Positions 1 through 5,137 of a stretch of DNA of 5,137 bases are shown one piece after another. Source of the DNA: Deltaproteobacteria bacterium (lineage in GTDB: Bacteria > Myxococcota > Polyangia > Haliangiales > Haliangiaceae); the NCBI GenBank assembly GCA_018262455.1, contig JAGSPR010000456.1:1-5137 (forward strand), given 5' to 3'. How positions within the stretch are numbered: the stretch's first letter is position 1; every line of letters starts with the position of its first letter. The notes beneath the pieces were generated by a model, which was not told the origin of the DNA, did not search any database, and worked only from the letters and a program-made list of their open reading frames with translations. Position numbers and translations under genes: made by a program.

Positions 1-68
1 TCCGAGGGATAGAAACTCCCCGCGACCGCGGGTGGACGAACGGTGCTCTTCACGACGCAGCACACCAT
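1..68 (-). CDS. AmmeMemoRadiSam system protein B (MEMO family), N-terminal fragment
   Basis: Only the first codons of this minus-strand gene are present; the rest lies left of the window. The translated end contains VRPPAVAGSFYPS, the hallmark N-terminus of MEMO-like proteins (PF01875), whose members begin with a few residues and then R-x-P-A-V-A-G-x-F-Y-P. The family shares the fold of class III extradiol dioxygenases. In bacteria it occurs with an AMMECR1-domain protein and a radical SAM protein, and its reaction is not established. Two starts fit: ATG at 68-66 (MVCCVVKSTV...) and GTG at 53-51 (MKSTV...). The GTG gives a leader closer to family length. Neither has a good ribosome binding site, and the frame stays open further upstream, so a TTG at 92-90 or a longer protein cannot be excluded. 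The gene is divergent from the lipoprotein gene at 176. The identification rests on about 13 residues but the motif is distinctive. Confidence 0.72.
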   Translation of the reverse strand, partial: MVCCVVKSTVRPPAVAGSFYPS

Positions 69-107
69 GGTGACCAGATCGCCAATCGGCAAGTCGATCC
101 TGATGTC

Positions 108-127
108 ACCTCCCCACGCAGGGAGGT
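108..127 (-). promoter_or_regulatory. Hairpin sequestering a Shine-Dalgarno-like sequence upstream of the MEMO gene
   Basis: Read on the minus strand, ACCTCCC (127-121), a six-base loop TGCGTG and GGGAGGT (114-108) form a perfect 7-bp stem. The 3' arm continues to GGGAGGTGA (114-106), a near-ideal match to the anti-Shine-Dalgarno sequence, so the stem would hide it in RNA. The difficulty is that no ATG or GTG in the MEMO frame lies at a normal distance: TTG is at 92 and ATG at 68. The element may therefore be a regulatory leader structure, or a chance inverted repeat. There is no T-tract on either strand to suggest a terminator. Confidence 0.3.
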
Positions 128-134
128 CGACCTC
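123..134. repeat. Perfect 12-bp palindrome GAGGTCGACCTC, candidate operator
   Basis: GAGGTCGACCTC reads identically on both strands. It lies in the divergent spacer between the MEMO gene and the lipoprotein gene. Its left half (GGAGGT, 122-127) is also the 3' arm of the adjacent hairpin on the plus strand, so the same bases can pair with ACCTCC at 108-113 or with ACCTC at 130-134. A dimeric regulator serving both divergent genes is possible. No promoter hexamers were recognised around it. Confidence 0.3.
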
Positions 135-175
135 GAGAGGCTTCGTGTGCGGGCTGTGTGAGTTACCATGGCGGC

Positions 176-967
176 ATGCGCGCTGCGGTGCTGGCGATCC
201 TCGCAGCCGGATGCGATTCGGTGTTCGGGCTGAACGGCCGGACGAGTGACGCCGTCGCGCTCGCCGATCACGACGAGGACTCCGATGGAACAGACGATGC
301 CATCGACGTTTGCCCGGGGATGTTCGACGATCAGGCCGACAGGGATGGCGACGACGTGGGCGACGCGTGTGATCCACACCCGGCACTCGCGATCGATCGC
401 CGTGCCTACTTCTCGAGCCTCCGCGACTTCGACGACTGGTCGGTTCGCACGGGAAGCTGGATCCAGGGAGTCGATCAGGTTCGCGTCGACACGATGTCCG
501 GGAACCAGCTGGCGGTGTTGCTGTCGACCGGAGAACTGGTGGAGCCGACCGTGATCGCGACCCTCGACGAGGTCACGCAAGGCAATACGAACTACGCGTT
601 CGGGGTCTACTTGGTCACCGACCTCGGTGTGGCGGGCTCCAGTCCGCCTGGTGTGATCTGCTACGAGATCCATCGGTTATCCGCCGGTGATGGCCTCGAG
701 GTCTGGGACGCGCGAACCCCGGTTGCCGCTGGCAACCAGGTTACGTTTGCACCATATACGCTGCCACTGCAGGTCACGCTCCAGGCGAGCTCGGGAGACT
801 CGCTGCCGAGCGGACCCCCGTTGTGCAAGGGGCGACGCGCAAGTGGTGCTTCGAACCTGGTCAGCCCGAGCGAGGAGTCCGTCATCGCGTCCGCTCACGT
901 CGGCTTGTATTCGTTCCACGCCGCGGTCACGTTTCTCTCGGTGGACGTGATCGACCGCCGGCCGTGA
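176..967 (+). CDS. Lipoprotein with thrombospondin-3-like Ca-binding repeats and a LamG-like domain
   Basis: A 263-residue predicted outer-surface or periplasmic lipoprotein of unknown specific function. Residues 1-12 are a very short signal peptide (MRAAVLAILAAG) followed by Cys13, the likely lipidation site. The sequence continues CDSVFGLN, a style common in Kofleriaceae lipoproteins. Residues 32-67 hold Asp-rich repeats (DEDSDGTDD...DVCP and DRDGDDVGDACDP) of thrombospondin type 3 character, which normally coordinate calcium; Cys46 and Cys65 fit the repeat pattern. Residues 75-260 look like one beta-sandwich of the LamG/concanavalin type: DFDDWSVRTGSW near the start, VGLYSFHAAVTFLSVDVID at the end, and possible Cys162-Cys217 pairing. 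GTG at 158 is an in-frame alternative start adding MSYHGG and giving a more usual 18-residue signal; neither start has a clear ribosome binding site. The gene is divergent from the MEMO gene and 125 bp upstream of the sigma-factor gene. The real substrate or ligand cannot be read from the sequence. Confidence 0.82.
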   Translation: MRAAVLAILAAGCDSVFGLNGRTSDAVALADHDEDSDGTDDAIDVCPGMFDDQADRDGDDVGDACDPHPALAIDRRAYFSSLRDFDDWSVRTGSWIQGVDQVRVDTMSGNQLAVLLSTGELVEPTVIATLDEVTQGNTNYAFGVYLVTDLGVAGSSPPGVICYEIHRLSAGDGLEVWDARTPVAAGNQVTFAPYTLPLQVTLQASSGDSLPSGPPLCKGRRASGASNLVSPSEESVIASAHVGLYSFHAAVTFLSVDVIDRRP

Positions 968-1012
968 TTCGCGTCGGGACGTGCGGGGTCACCCAACGAC
1001 GCGTCGAATCAC
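964..1012 (+). repeat. Interrupted inverted repeat spanning the lipoprotein stop codon
   Basis: GTGATTCG (964-971, including the TGA stop) is exactly complementary to CGAATCAC (1005-1012). The pairing extends inward as CGTC (972-975) with GACG (998-1001), leaving a 3-base bulge at 1002-1004 and a 22-base loop. This is a 12-bp stem at the end of the message. No T-run follows directly; the T6 at 1055-1060 lies over 40 bases away. It is therefore better viewed as a 3'-end protective or regulatory structure than as a classical intrinsic terminator. Confidence 0.4.
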
Positions 1013-1020
1013 AGTGATTC
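1006..1020. repeat. Perfect inverted repeat GAATCAC-A-GTGATTC, candidate operator
   Basis: Two 7-base arms are separated by a single A, giving a 15-bp near-symmetric site. The one-base centre is too small for an RNA hairpin loop, which favours a DNA-binding site for a dimeric regulator. It ends 72 bp before the ATG of the sigma-factor fusion gene, a plausible promoter-proximal position. The same heptamer occurs once more at 964-970. Confidence 0.4.
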
Positions 1021-1092
1021 CCGTTAGTTCGGTCCGAGGACGAATCGCGCGGTCTTTTTTGTCACCACGGAGACGCTGGTTGGTACTTCCCG

Positions 1093-4000
1093 ATGATGGC
1101 CGAAACGTCCCCGCCCGATGCGACCCTGGTTGCGGCCGCGCGCGATGCGCGGGACGTGGTCGCGTTCGCGGAGCTGGTGCGCCGGTATCAGAATGCCGCA
1201 TTCGCAGTGGCCCTGTCGGTCGTGGGCGACCGCGCGCTCGCGGAGGACGCCGCGCAGGAGGCGTTCCTGCGCGCCTGGGCAAGCCTCGATCGCCTGCGCG
1301 ATCCGGACCGAGTCGCGCCGTGGCTCTGCGGCATCGCGCGCAACGTCGCGCGCACGCTGCTCCGTGATCGATCGCGCGAGGTGACCGACGATCCAGAGGT
1401 GGTCAACGAGCTCGAGTCGGATGCCACTCCGCTCCGTCAGTTGATGGAGCGGCAAGCCGACCAAGCGCTGTCCCAGCTGCTGGGCCGCGTGCCCGACCGC
1501 TATCGCGCACCGATGGTGCTGCACTACGCAGCCGAGCAGTCGGTGTCCCAGATCGCGCAATGTCTGAAGCTGAGCGAGCCCAACGTGAAGAAGCTGCTGT
1601 CGCGGGGACGCGAGATGCTTCGCGAACGGGCGCAGCGGTTCACCGAGCTCGCGAGCGCATGTCGAGTCCCGGCGACGCTGGCGGTGGCTGTCATCGCGGC
1701 GGTCGGGGCGCGGTCCGCGGCCGCGCAGACGACCATGACGACGGGCGCCATCACAACCCTTGCCACGACCGGAGTCGCCGTGAAGAAGATCCTCGTCATC
1801 GTCGCTGCGGTCGTTGCGTGCTTCGTTTCACTGCTCGGGTATCGCGTGCTGCGCGGTTCCGAGGCCGACGCCGCCAGCGGGTCCACGTCCGGTTCGGCAG
1901 CGCACTCGGTAGCGGCGCCCGTGGACGAAGCGAACCCACCGTCCGCGCGAAGGCAGCGACTCTCCGGGGTCGTGATCGACGACCGCACCTCTTCGCCGCT
2001 CCCCAGGGCGTCGGTTCTGGTCAGCCGTGCGAGCGGCGGAACCCTGGCCACCACCATCCTCGAGCAACAAGCTCCCCCCATGGTCGTTGTCACGGACGAG
2101 GCGGGTCGCTTCGAGCTCGCGCTGTCCGCCGGACACTTCTACGTCGATGCCACTCTCCCGGGCTACACGTCGAACAAGCCCGAGGCGATCGAGATCCGGA
2201 CCGGTGATGTCAAGGGACTCGAGCTGCGCCTGATCCGCGGCGGCGTCCGCGTTCGCGGCACCATCACCGATATCAAGGGCGGCCCGGTGGCCGAGGCCAT
2301 CGTCACCGCCGAAACAGCACCTGCCGAGATCCCGACCGGAAAGCGCAAGGCTGCGATCACCGGTAACGATGGCAGCTACGAGCTCTGGCTCACGGCCGGG
2401 GAGTACGATCTCCGCGCTCAACACGCGGCGTATGCGCCGGCAGAAGTCCATCTGTTGGTCGCGAGCTCGGAGATCCAACGGGACCTTCAGCTCGTCCCGG
2501 CCTCGATCATCGAGGGCGTCGTGCTCGACCGTCGAGATGGCCGCCCCGTCGCGGGTGCGAACGTGTTCGTCGACGCGCAGCCGGATCTTGGCGCCTTGAC
2601 CGACCATGACGGCCGGTTCAGGTTCGAACACCTGGCCGCTGGCAGCTTCGCACTGCGCGCCCGTTCCGCCCACCAGGTCACCCTGACTCCGAGCATCGTG
2701 GAGGTGGACATCGGGCAGACCCAGACCGGGATCGAGGTCTGGCTCGATCGCGGTGCCAACGTGTCCGGCCGCGTCGTTGACGAGGATGGCCGCGCGGTGG
2801 CCGACGTCACGGCCGCGCTACTCCATTCGACCGAGGGCGTCGGGTACGTCGCGCAGGTTCCGACCGCCGCCGACGGCCGGTTCGTGATCCACGGGGTGGC
2901 CCGCGGGTCGTACGGCGCTCTCGCCCAGGCGTTCGGCCGGCCGTTGCTGGTGCGCCGAAACGGCGTCGAGGTCGGCGATCGAGACCTGAGCGATCTCGAG
3001 CTGGTCGTCAAGAACGGCCATGTCGTCAAAGGACGCGTGATGCCGGCGCGGCTCGCCACGATCAGGCTGGCGCGGTCAGGGGGACCCGAACTGGCCACCC
3101 TGGCGCTCGGCGGAGACATCTCGGACATCGTCAACCTGGGAGCCGCGACGACGCGAACCAGCGCGGATGGCAGCTTCGAGATCGCGAGCGCTCCGGGTGG
3201 TGCGTACACGCTCGTCGCCGTTGCCGATGACGGTACGCGAGGCGAGGCGGCGGTGGTGGTCGGGCGGGACGAGCCCGTCACGATCGCTCTTGGCGATACG
3301 CCCACGCTGCGTGGAACGATCGTGGATCACCGCGGCAAGCCGGCCGCGGGCGTCGCGCTCCAGGTGTCGTCCGACCGCTACTATCCGGATCACGCGCACG
3401 AGACGATCACCGACGCCGCCGGTGGGTTTTCGATTCGCGGGTTCCCGCCGGGCACCCACAGCCTGTCGATCGTCGACCCTCGATGCCACCGCACGATCGT
3501 CGTGGACGGGGAGGCCGGCCAATCCGCCACCACGTTCAACCTCACGGACAAGCCGGCTGACCTCAGGCTCATCGTCACCGCATGCGAACGCACGGTCCGC
3601 GGGATGGTCGTCGACAAGCAAGGAGGCGGGGTTGCCGACGCCTGGGTTCAGCTCGAGAGCGACGAATTCCGCACCGCCCCGATGCTGACCGACGCCGATG
3701 GCCGGTTCGCGGCGACGGGCCTCCACGATGGCGAGTTCGTGGTCACCGCCTATCACCCTGTCCACGGGCGCGGCCGACTCGAATCAGCTGCGCCGGAGAC
3801 GAACCATAGGATCGAGCTCCGCGGCGATGCCTCGCTCGAGGTCCTCGTTCGCCAGGGGCGACAGCCCGCGGTCGAGTTCGAGCTGCGGGTGCGTGGCGTG
3901 GCGCAGCGTTCACTGCGGTCGCGGAGCGCGGATGGCACCATCACCGTCGGCAACCTGACGGCTGGTCGCCACACCATCGAGATCCTCGCGAACGGCGGAA

Positions 4001-4362
4001 CCGCAGCCGCCGAGGTGGTGCTCGAAGCGGGCGCAACGCGGACCATCGAGCTCGAGCTTCGGGAATGGATCGTGGTTCGGGGAACGCTGGTGGGAGCCGA
4101 CGATCGCCCACTGGCTGGTCACGTCGTCGCGCCGGTTCGCGTGCGCGATGGCAAGCCGCCATCCGTGGAGGACATCCTCGCCACGACCAACGCGACCACG
4201 GATCGTGATGGTCGATTCGAGCTGCGCCGGGTTCATCCGGACTCCAAGGCGCTGGTGATCTCCAGTCCCTCGGGGGAGTTCTCCGGCGTGCCCTTGCGAG
4301 CACGACCCGGCGAGAACCGCGATCTGGGCAGGGTGGTCGTGACGTTCTCGGCTGCCGAGTAG
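1093..4362 (+). CDS. ECF-type sigma-70 factor fused to a membrane segment and nine carboxypeptidase-regulatory-like domains
   Basis: A 1089-residue one-piece sigma factor and predicted envelope protein. Residues 25-92 form sigma region 2 (FAELVRRYQNAAF..., AEDAAQEAFLRAW, PWLCGIARNVARTLLRD). Residues 121-180 form region 4 with a helix-turn-helix (SVSQIAQCLKLSEPNVKKLLSRGREML, 150-176, here split as SVSQIAQCLKL and SEPNVKKLLSRGREML). A hydrophobic stretch (192-206) ends in SAAAQ; a stronger membrane segment starts KKILVIVAAVVAC and spans 231-250. A Ser/Ala/Pro linker follows. From 289 to 1061 lie nine modules resembling PF13620-type transthyretin-like beta sandwiches, each with G-x-V-x-D...G-x-P-V and T-D-x-D-G-R-F signatures; the last motif recurs with Gly at 338, 427, 507, 595, 693, 777, 870, 948 and 1040. 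Modules 5 and 8 are the most diverged. With one membrane span the modules would be periplasmic and the sigma part cytoplasmic. No anti-sigma gene is adjacent, so control may be in cis. ATG 1093 is followed directly by ATG 1096; neither has a good ribosome binding site. Usual ECF factors are about 170-220 residues. Confidence 0.92.
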   Translation: MMAETSPPDATLVAAARDARDVVAFAELVRRYQNAAFAVALSVVGDRALAEDAAQEAFLRAWASLDRLRDPDRVAPWLCGIARNVARTLLRDRSREVTDDPEVVNELESDATPLRQLMERQADQALSQLLGRVPDRYRAPMVLHYAAEQSVSQIAQCLKLSEPNVKKLLSRGREMLRERAQRFTELASACRVPATLAVAVIAAVGARSAAAQTTMTTGAITTLATTGVAVKKILVIVAAVVACFVSLLGYRVLRGSEADAASGSTSGSAAHSVAAPVDEANPPSARRQRLSGVVIDDRTSSPLPRASVLVSRASGGTLATTILEQQAPPMVVVTDEAGRFELALSAGHFYVDATLPGYTSNKPEAIEIRTGDVKGLELRLIRGGVRVRGTITDIKGGPVAEAIVTAETAPAEIPTGKRKAAITGNDGSYELWLTAGEYDLRAQHAAYAPAEVHLLVASSEIQRDLQLVPASIIEGVVLDRRDGRPVAGANVFVDAQPDLGALTDHDGRFRFEHLAAGSFALRARSAHQVTLTPSIVEVDIGQTQTGIEVWLDRGANVSGRVVDEDGRAVADVTAALLHSTEGVGYVAQVPTAADGRFVIHGVARGSYGALAQAFGRPLLVRRNGVEVGDRDLSDLELVVKNGHVVKGRVMPARLATIRLARSGGPELATLALGGDISDIVNLGAATTRTSADGSFEIASAPGGAYTLVAVADDGTRGEAAVVVGRDEPVTIALGDTPTLRGTIVDHRGKPAAGVALQVSSDRYYPDHAHETITDAAGGFSIRGFPPGTHSLSIVDPRCHRTIVVDGEAGQSATTFNLTDKPADLRLIVTACERTVRGMVVDKQGGGVADAWVQLESDEFRTAPMLTDADGRFAATGLHDGEFVVTAYHPVHGRGRLESAAPETNHRIELRGDASLEVLVRQGRQPAVEFELRVRGVAQRSLRSRSADGTITVGNLTAGRHTIEILANGGTAAAEVVLEAGATRTIELELREWIVVRGTLVGADDRPLAGHVVAPVRVRDGKPPSVEDILATTNATTDRDGRFELRRVHPDSKALVISSPSGEFSGVPLRARPGENRDLGRVVVTFSAAE
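1770..1798 (+). promoter_or_regulatory. Candidate internal translation start inside the sigma-fusion gene
   Basis: GGAG at 1771-1774 is followed after five bases by an in-frame GTG at 1780 (codon 230). Starting there, the product would begin M-K-K-I-L-V-I-V-A-A-V-V-A-C. This has the shape of a signal peptide: two lysines, a hydrophobic core and VVAC matching a relaxed lipobox with Cys243. The 860-residue product would contain the whole modular region without the sigma domains. The hydrophobic stretch continues past the Cys (FVSLLGY), so an uncleaved membrane anchor is equally possible. No recognisable promoter was seen just upstream. Confidence 0.3.
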
Positions 4363-4369
4363 CACCGCT

Positions 4370-4552
4370 GTGTTTCATGCCCGCGGCGAGATCACGGTGA
4401 CGGGGACCTCGACGGTCACGTTCCACTATGACCCCGGCAGTGACTCCACGGCACGACGCACGACGCTCGGCGGCCTCGCTGTCGACCTGCCTCCCCATGC
4501 CCACTTCGAAGGTCAGTTCGCCGAGCTCGCGGTCGAGTCCGTCACGCCGTGA
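4370..4552 (+). CDS. Hypothetical 60-residue protein or 3' remnant of a decayed gene
   Basis: The frame opens at a stop at 4340-4342 and the only reasonable start is GTG 4370, seven bases after the TAG of the sigma-fusion gene. Roughly four fifths of its third codon positions are G or C, as in the real genes here. The residues also look protein-like: alternating beta-strand pattern ITVTGTSTVTFHY near the N-terminus, then LGGLAVDLPPHAHFEGQF and AELAVESVTP at the end. It has no signal peptide, no membrane segment and no domain I recognise. The abrupt beta-strand start without a leader could mean that it is the C-terminal remnant of a larger protein. If translated, it would follow the sigma gene by close coupling. 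Its TGA overlaps a GTG (4549-4551) that opens another coding-like frame. Product and reality are uncertain. Confidence 0.4.
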   Translation: MFHARGEITVTGTSTVTFHYDPGSDSTARRTTLGGLAVDLPPHAHFEGQFAELAVESVTP

Positions 4553-4684
4553 ATCCTGGGTCACGCGCGCCGGTTCACCAGCGCCTGCAGGCCTACCTCG
4601 GTGTCGCCGACGAGCCGCGCCGCGCCCTGACTCGGGGCGCCCGGATGACAGGTTCACCTTGCCCGGGTGGCTATAGTGCACTGC
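4553..4684. other. Intergenic stretch with short palindromes and repeated GGTTCACC
   Basis: This spacer precedes the BFN lipoprotein gene. It contains the 10-bp palindrome GCCTGCAGGC (4583-4592), GGGCGCCC (4635-4642) and two direct copies of GGTTCACC (4572-4579 and 4651-4658), the second lying just upstream of the putative -10 box. In the frame beginning GTG 4549 the first 30 or so codons are G/C-biased at the third position (VNPGSRAPVHQRLQAYLGV...), so it may include gene debris. No terminator with a T-run is seen. Confidence 0.35.
4672..4677 (+). promoter_or_regulatory. Putative -10 element TATAGT for the BFN lipoprotein gene
   Basis: TATAGT matches the housekeeping TATAAT at five of six positions and stands out in GC-rich surroundings. 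It ends seven bases before the ATG at 4685, so transcription would begin at or next to the start codon and give a leaderless message. That agrees with the lack of a Shine-Dalgarno sequence there. The -35 region is weak: at 17-bp spacing the hexamer is CAGGTT, and the better ATGACA (4645-4650) is 21 bp away. Confidence 0.45.
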
Positions 4685-5137
4685 ATGCGCTTGCTCCTTG
4701 TCTTGGCGGCCCTCGCGGCGTGCGGTGGTCCGGTGGTGAAGCCGTCGACGCCGACCGCTCCGGTTACTCGAGCGCCCGTCGAGCCGTCCGAAGCGACGGG
4801 GATCCCGAGCGACTATGTCGACGCACACGTGATGCAGGTCGTCGGGCTCCCCGAAGGCGCAGTGGTGCTGCTGCTCGACGAGACCACGCTGGCCGTGCTC
4901 CCGATCTTCGTCGGTGGAACCGAGGCAACATCGATCGTGCTGCGAATGCGCAGCGCGGCACCGCCGCGGCCGCTCACCCACGATCTTCTCGACACGGTGA
5001 TGAACAAGCTGCATGGCGCCCTCGTCAAGGTGCAGGTCGACGAGCTACGCGACGGCGTCTACGTCGGCTCGATCTTCGTTCGCACCGAGGGACGGGTGAT
5101 CAGGATCGACGCACGGCCGTCAGACGCTCTCGCGCTC
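4685..5137 (+). CDS. Lipoprotein with bifunctional nuclease (BFN, DUF151) domain, 3' end outside window
   Basis: The 151 codons present encode a lipoprotein signal (MRLLLVLAALAAC, with LAAC a canonical lipobox and Cys13 the lipidation site). A flexible Pro/Thr-rich linker follows (about 16-40), then a BFN domain (PF02577) from about residue 44 to the window edge. The family motifs are in order: LPIFVGGTEA at 72-81, RPLTHDLL at 95-102, a LHGALVKVQVDEL strand region at 109-121, and IDARPSDALAL at 141-151, where the window ends. Plant members of this family have been reported as DNase/RNase enzymes, and bacterial members are mostly uncharacterised proteins without an export signal. Membrane anchoring here would put the domain in the envelope. 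The start is well placed because the lipobox follows directly. The gene is probably transcribed from its own promoter; see the -10 element. The domain is nearly complete but the C-terminus is missing, so catalytic competence cannot be judged. Confidence 0.88.
   Translation, partial: MRLLLVLAALAACGGPVVKPSTPTAPVTRAPVEPSEATGIPSDYVDAHVMQVVGLPEGAVVLLLDETTLAVLPIFVGGTEATSIVLRMRSAAPPRPLTHDLLDTVMNKLHGALVKVQVDELRDGVYVGSIFVRTEGRVIRIDARPSDALAL

Noticed and set aside
43..249. Plus-strand 68-codon ORF at the left end
   Set aside because: It overlaps both the MEMO start and the lipoprotein start, has no start-site support and shows no protein-like pattern.
50..673. Minus-strand open frame of 207 codons overlapping the lipoprotein
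   Set aside because: It conflicts with a well-supported lipoprotein on the plus strand and with the MEMO N-terminus in another minus frame.
1045..1062. T6 tract after GC-rich bases, possible intrinsic terminator of the lipoprotein gene
   Set aside because: No stem of adequate length directly precedes the T-run; the only nearby dyad, GTCC-GA-GGAC, has a two-base loop and lies about 14 bases from it.
968..1092. Autoregulatory ECF promoter (GGAAC-type -35) before the sigma gene
   Set aside because: I looked for a GGAAC-like -35 with a matching -10 in this spacer and found none; the target promoter of this sigma factor cannot be inferred here.
1828..2673. Minus-strand open frame of 281 codons
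   Set aside because: Antisense to the modular region, with no domain-like pattern; it is explained by the codon bias of the plus-strand gene.
4347..4359. CTCGG-CTG-CCGAG hairpin at the end of the sigma-fusion gene
   Set aside because: A five-pair stem inside the coding end with no T-run; too weak to call a terminator.
3941..5014. Long minus-strand open frame of 357 codons
   Set aside because: It runs antisense through the sigma-fusion 3' end and the BFN lipoprotein. Its translation is Arg/His-rich and low in hydrophobic order, as expected for a shadow of GC-biased genes.

Overview
The window is GC-rich, with a strong G/C bias at third codon positions and few convincing Shine-Dalgarno sites. 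It most resembles a myxobacterial-type genome (Myxococcota, perhaps the Kofleriaceae/Haliangium side). This is inferred from three protein styles: a short lipoprotein signal ending in GCDSVFGL followed by thrombospondin-3-like Asp repeats, an ECF sigma factor fused to a membrane segment and tandem carboxypeptidase-regulatory-like domains, and a lipoprotein form of a bifunctional-nuclease domain. No RNA genes, CRISPR arrays, insertion sequences or prophage genes are visible.

Layout. At the left edge, the first codons of a minus-strand MEMO-family gene (AmmeMemoRadiSam protein B) run out of the window. A divergent spacer of about 100 bp carries a hairpin and a perfect 12-bp palindrome. It leads into a plus-strand lipoprotein gene (176-967). 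A 125-bp spacer with three copies of the heptamer GTGATTC/GAATCAC follows. The centrepiece is a 1089-residue gene (1093-4362): an N-terminal ECF sigma factor, two hydrophobic segments, then nine beta-sandwich modules of about 88 residues. After it come a 60-codon ORF with coding-like composition (4370-4552), a spacer with a possible leaderless promoter, and the 5' part of a lipoprotein with a bifunctional nuclease (BFN, DUF151) domain that continues past the right edge.

How it may work together. Three of the five proteins are predicted to sit at or beyond the cytoplasmic membrane. The large protein is the most interesting. It joins a transcription factor to what looks like an envelope-exposed rod, and no separate anti-sigma gene is visible beside it. 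The simplest inference is a self-contained, membrane-tethered sigma factor whose C-terminal part controls release of the N-terminal part. An internal GTG codon with its own GGAG and a signal-peptide-like sequence at the junction suggests that the rod could also be made separately. Nothing in the window proves that the neighbouring lipoproteins belong to the same pathway.
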